Shown in pieces: positions 25,869-29,541 of a stretch of 29,541 bases of DNA (positions are counted from its first letter, which is position 1; every line of letters starts with the position of its first letter). This DNA comes from Zancudomyces culisetae. Lineage: Eukaryota; Kickxellomycota; Harpellomycetes; Harpellales; Legeriomycetaceae. Below the pieces are notes generated by a model. That model ran no database searches, was not told the origin of the DNA, and worked only from the letters and a program-made list of their open reading frames with translations. Where the stretch lies: contig LSSK01001804.1 of the NCBI GenBank assembly GCA_001969505.1, positions 1-29,541 on the forward strand, in the 5' to 3' direction. The position numbers and the translations under genes were made by a program.

Positions 25869-28088
25869 CAACTCCTCGGAATTTCGAAGCAGAGAATTGC
25901 CAGTGCTATACACTTTATTTCCACCAGTTGCTGTGGATCTTGTACCATCGTCTGCCATCAATAACCCCCCAGCACTACCTCCAATACCTCGAATATCCCC
26001 TGGTATATGGTACCCTGAATTTGTACGTTTATAAACTGTCGGCTGGCTTTTATAGCTGCTTGGCTCACCTCCAAGATCATCAGACACTCCTTTCACCCCC
26101 ATCGCCGACAGCAACACCCCACTGCCTCGTTTTTGAATATTTTCAATCCTATCAAGCCTATTTGCTTGCACCTCCGCCATGGTCGACTTTTGATTTTGTT
26201 GCCGAATCGATTGGCTGCCTTTCTGATTTAACGTTGCTGAATTCATTACAATTCCTTCGAATAGGTATTTTCGCAGATTGATATTTCCGACAGAATCATT
26301 AATCCCCTCTCCAGGTATACCTACTATTTCCTTCCTGCTTACTTCGGCAGATTTTCTTAACCCGGAATTCACAACAACATCATCCCTATTTCTACCATCC
26401 ATACTATATCTAGTTGTTTTACTTTGATGTTCATCTTCAACCTCATTTTCATCTTCATTGTCGTGTCCTCCCCCATTATCCAGTCCCATCCCAAAAGCTG
26501 CCCGTAATCCCTTTCCAAGTCCCAATCCTAACCCCAACCCCAAACCCAGCCCCTTTTTCTCGTCTCTTACTACTCTTATGTTCTTTTGACCCTGAGTGTT
26601 ATGGATACTATCAAACACACCACCCACAGATATCATGCTTCTTGTCTTTTTCATAGCCTTTCTATTTTCTCCTGCAAGTTTTTCGACAGCTCGACCACCA
26701 CTCTCCCCTATCCCAACCTTTTGTACTGCATATCTAGTCGCAGACTTTTCCTGATCAATATTATTGCTACCGTTTTTTGCTACCTCTTGTTCCATATTAT
26801 ATACCGACAGTGCTTGTGAGCTCGTATTCTGGCCAATATCGACCTTGATCCCGGCGTCAGACTCTAGCTTTGGTTCAGCCTTTTGCCCAGGGTTGGGCTT
26901 CCTACTCTTGCCTATTGCATCAGATAACACCTCACTATACTTTCTTATCAACATATACTCCCCACCATCCACAGCATTCAAATCTACCGACCCAGCTCTC
27001 TGCTTCTCTTGCCTCTTATCATCTTCTTGTCCACCCTCTTTTGAATTTATTGGTGGCACTTTTTGCCCCCCAACTACACCAATTCCCCCTGCAATAATAC
27101 TCTTTTGATTCTTATTTTTATTCAAAGTCTCTGATATTGTTGTTAGCTTCCCATGTTGACCATCACTATAGCGCCCTTCGATCTCTGGTACTCTCTCAGT
27201 TCCCAAAATGCTTTTTTTCGGTTCAGTTTCAGTCGAAATATCCATAGGTACAACACCAGTGGAGACAGTATTTGTCGTTACTGCTACTTCCTCGTTCCCT
27301 GAGACCCGCTTTTTAAACATACTTAGCCATATACTTGTTCCAACACCACCCCCACTTCCACCACTATCTCCAACATCGCCCTTGAGAACCTCAGCCGTCC
27401 CTCCACCTTCGGTTGGATGAGTGCTATCCTTTATATCACCCATTGTTTTGTTTTTGTTACCAAAATTGCTTTTTTCACCACTACTCAATCCACTATTCCC
27501 AGCGTTCCCTACCTCTACTGATGACATTATTTCGTGCCCTTCAAAGCCGAATAGTAAATCCTTGCTGGTTTTTATAATTTTTCCAAAAACATTGCCTTCA
27601 TGTATCTGTATTTCACTTTCTGTCCCAACAGATCGTGCTTCACTCCCTTGTCGTTTTTCTTTACTCTCGTCAGCCTTGACTCTAACATTTAGATCAGTAT
27701 TTTCTTGATTAATCCCGCTACGACGGCCATCAGCACCATCACCCTCGTTGGTTGTGGTAGAAACGATGGTATAAATGCTGCCTTGCTTTTTTTCTTGATC
27801 GATATGTGATTTTGCTCGTGTTTCTGTGCTTTTCCCGGCTGTATAGTTTCTGAATTCTCCCCTTTCCATTCCTCTAACCTCAGATCCTTCTTCGCCAATC
27901 AAATCTCCAAACACATACTTAGACCGCTCCGCTTCATCAATCTCGCTTGTCGACCTTCCTGCTGCTGCAGTGGTAGCATCTGCATCGAATCCTGTTTCTC
28001 TTCTTATCTGACCCACAGGGCGCTTAAACAAACCTCCTCGGGACTTTTTATGACCATACCCTCTTGGCTTGGTAACAGGTGAATCCAT
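25869..28088 (-). CDS. Long disordered reading frame, probably the 5' exon of RTC1
   Basis: ATG at 28088 opens 740 codons to the GTAAGT donor at 25868; without splicing the frame runs on to a stop at 25689. The protein starts MDSPVTKPRGYGHKKSRGGL, is rich in Gly, Ser, Lys, Glu and Asn, has a GLGLGLGLGLG run near the DNA at 26510-26545 and a following acidic NEDENEVEDEH, and looks disordered throughout. No known domain, signal peptide or membrane segment. Read through past the donor, the frame becomes FIFFNLIFFLIAYK, typical of translated intron. The stop at 25689 would be only 97 bases from the RTC1 ATG on the same strand, too close for a separate yeast promoter. Splicing gives a protein of about 2337 residues. 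The alternative is an independent orphan gene. Confidence 0.65.
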
Positions 28089-29456
28089 TATGACTTTTGC
28101 TACTATTATATTATTATTGTTCAACACTATCTTGTCTGTTCGTATCGCGCTAATACTTCACACTTTATTCATTATTCAATTTTCGTATTTAATTATTCAT
28201 TTTGCTTGTTCATTGCCCTTTCGTTTAGCATTAGAATCGACTCTGCATATCCCTATTAGTCTTGATCATAGTTCTATTTATAGAGTCACACAAGGGTTCT
28301 TCGTATTCACAATATCATTTTTTTTTGAAAAACTTGGTCAATTTAATCAATTTAACTTGATATAATTTAGCCGCCGTTATTATTGCCTCCAAACAAATCA
28401 AGCACTAAGCTGACTGTTAATTATTTAATATCGCCAAAATTGCGAACCAACTTACAAAAAATGGGGCCTGCTTTTTCAAACCCCACTCATTTTGGTGTTT
28501 TCGTTTTTTTTTTATTTCTGCAAGTTTTTCTTCTTGCGGAATTGAGATTAGTTGGTTAGTTGCTTGTACTAGTAACAAATAAATTCCCAGAAATATTTTA
28601 TTATCCAATTTGTTCAAAGTAAGGCTATTAGACCAAATTTTTAGTTTCAGAATGCTTCGATATCTCCATGCTCCCCGTTTGTGAAACGCTAAATATCCTG
28701 CTTGCCCCGCTCTGCCCTGATTTGCAGTTTAATTCTTTACTTTTAATAGTAAAGGGTCTAGATCATGGTAATCAACCTGTATTTGACAATATAACCCCAT
28801 TCAGTTGATAAAAGAGTCAAGGTAACTAGCTTAGCCAAAGATTGTATAACAAGCTGCAGCTATGGGTATGGGTATGGATACGGGTATGGACTCAAGCTGA
28901 ACAATGTCAGCAATTTTCTATCAATTGATGCAAGATAAACCCATTAACTTGAGTGAATAAACTTTTGGATCTTGGTAAAACAACTAAAATGGCTCATATA
29001 TACTATATACTAAGAAAATATTGGCAGTAATGTGTTTTTGTTCGGGTGTATTCCGCTGGATTGCTATAAGAATCGATCTATATTACATTAAAGCTCTAAT
29101 TTTGACCAAGCTTTTGGATAGATGTGCTTTGTACTTGTAGTGAAGAAGGGTGTTGAACATATAAACATATTGTATCGAGCGTTTTACTTATAACACTTTA
29201 TTAGAATAAAAATTTTAATTGATTATCTCGATCCTGTCTTCTAATGAGCATGTAAAAAAAATACAAATAATAATAATAATTATATAATCTAAAGAAACTG
29301 GGTTTACTAAGGATATCACAAGCATTCCCTTAGCCAACACTATACATAATTATTCATATTCATACCGTTAAAAAACACAATTTTATTTAGCGAGTATCTG
29401 AATTGACAAAAAAAAAGACAAATTTATGGAAAAGGCAAGAAAACGCAAAAAAACTA
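28089..29456. other. 1.37 kb upstream region of the RTC1 locus
   Basis: Promoter side of the minus-strand gene that starts at 28088. Short frames only, none with coding character or an ATG worth defending. A run of five TATGGG-like hexamers lies at 28861-28890. The right end is the 3' side of a possible minus-strand gene. Confidence 0.6.
28861..28890 (+). repeat. Five TATGGG-type hexamers
   Basis: Units TATGGG, TATGGG, TATGGA, TACGGG, TATGGA. The other strand reads CCCATACCCATA, similar to Rap1-type sites. A near-identical hexamer run is in RTC1 coding DNA at about 25536-25559, where it encodes YGYGYGYG. Confidence 0.75.
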
Positions 29457-29541
29457 CTAGTTTTCGATCATTGCTGGTGAATCTGAGTTGAACATGTTTG
29501 AAAAGAGTTCTGCAAACAAATTCGTGGGTCGGTTTACCTTA
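29457..29541 (-). CDS. Possible C-terminal fragment of a gene cut by the window edge
   Basis: On the minus strand the window edge opens 27 codons followed by TAG: KVNRPTNLFAELFSNMF and then NSDSPAMIEN. Composition is protein-like, and a TTTGTTTGCAG stretch inside could also be a splice acceptor, in which case the coding part starts later. I do not recognise the family from so short a piece. The downstream DNA is AT-rich as expected for a 3' UTR. Confidence 0.35.
   Translation of the reverse strand, partial: KVNRPTNLFAELFSNMFNSDSPAMIEN

Noticed and set aside
28069-28365. 98-codon plus-strand frame.
   Set aside because: Overlaps the start of the minus-strand RTC1 exon; Phe/Leu/Ile-rich translation of promoter DNA.

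Overview
The window comes from a budding-yeast-like ascomycete nuclear genome, probably an early-diverging Saccharomycotina lineage. The DNA is AT-rich, genes are mostly long single ORFs, and a few genes carry short introns with GTAAAT, GTAAGT, GTGAGT or GTAACT donors. The proteins are typical yeast nuclear and regulatory factors: SDA1, an SS18/Snf11-type protein, a Met1/Met8-type siroheme enzyme, YRA1 and RTC1/SEA2. An RNPS1-like SR protein, which Saccharomyces lacks, points away from the Saccharomyces core. CTG codons fall at conserved leucines in three genes, so the CTG-Ser code is unlikely. The species cannot be named from the sequence alone.

Left part (1-8204): a large HMG-box protein of the fungal mating-type/Mc class (13-1419) and an unrecognised 350-residue serine-rich basic protein (4282-5334). 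Each is followed by almost 2.9 kb with no convincing gene. Neither the HMG gene nor the orphan has a neighbour that identifies a mating-type locus.

Middle part (8205-16684): SDA1 (60S ribosome biogenesis), an SSXT-domain SWI/SNF-type subunit split by three introns (10982-12126), a Met8-plus-SUMT fusion for siroheme synthesis (13248-15035), and convergent to it an RS-RRM-RS protein like RNPS1 (16684-15320, minus). The minus-strand gene needs a 243-base intron to reach its start codon.

Right part (16685-29541): about 3.3 kb without an ORF, containing a possible long 5' leader intron, then YRA1/ALYREF (19999-20715). Convergent to it is RTC1/SEA2 (WDR24 family, TORC1 signalling) on the minus strand. 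The RTC1 frame stays open upstream of its first ATG to a splice-acceptor cluster. A GTAAGT donor about 95-100 bases further upstream ends a 740-residue disordered reading frame in the matching phase, so the two ORFs are probably one gene of roughly 2.3 thousand residues (28088-20981). The last 85 bases hold what may be the 3' end of another minus-strand gene.

Functionally the window is ordinary chromosome: ribosome assembly (SDA1), chromatin (SNF11-like), mRNA maturation and export (RNPS1-like, YRA1), sulfur metabolism (siroheme) and nutrient signalling (RTC1). There is no operon logic. I saw no mobile element, tRNA, rRNA or CRISPR array. The strongest points for follow-up are the spliced RTC1 extension, the RNPS1-like gene structure, the siroheme fusion and the HMG/orphan pair.
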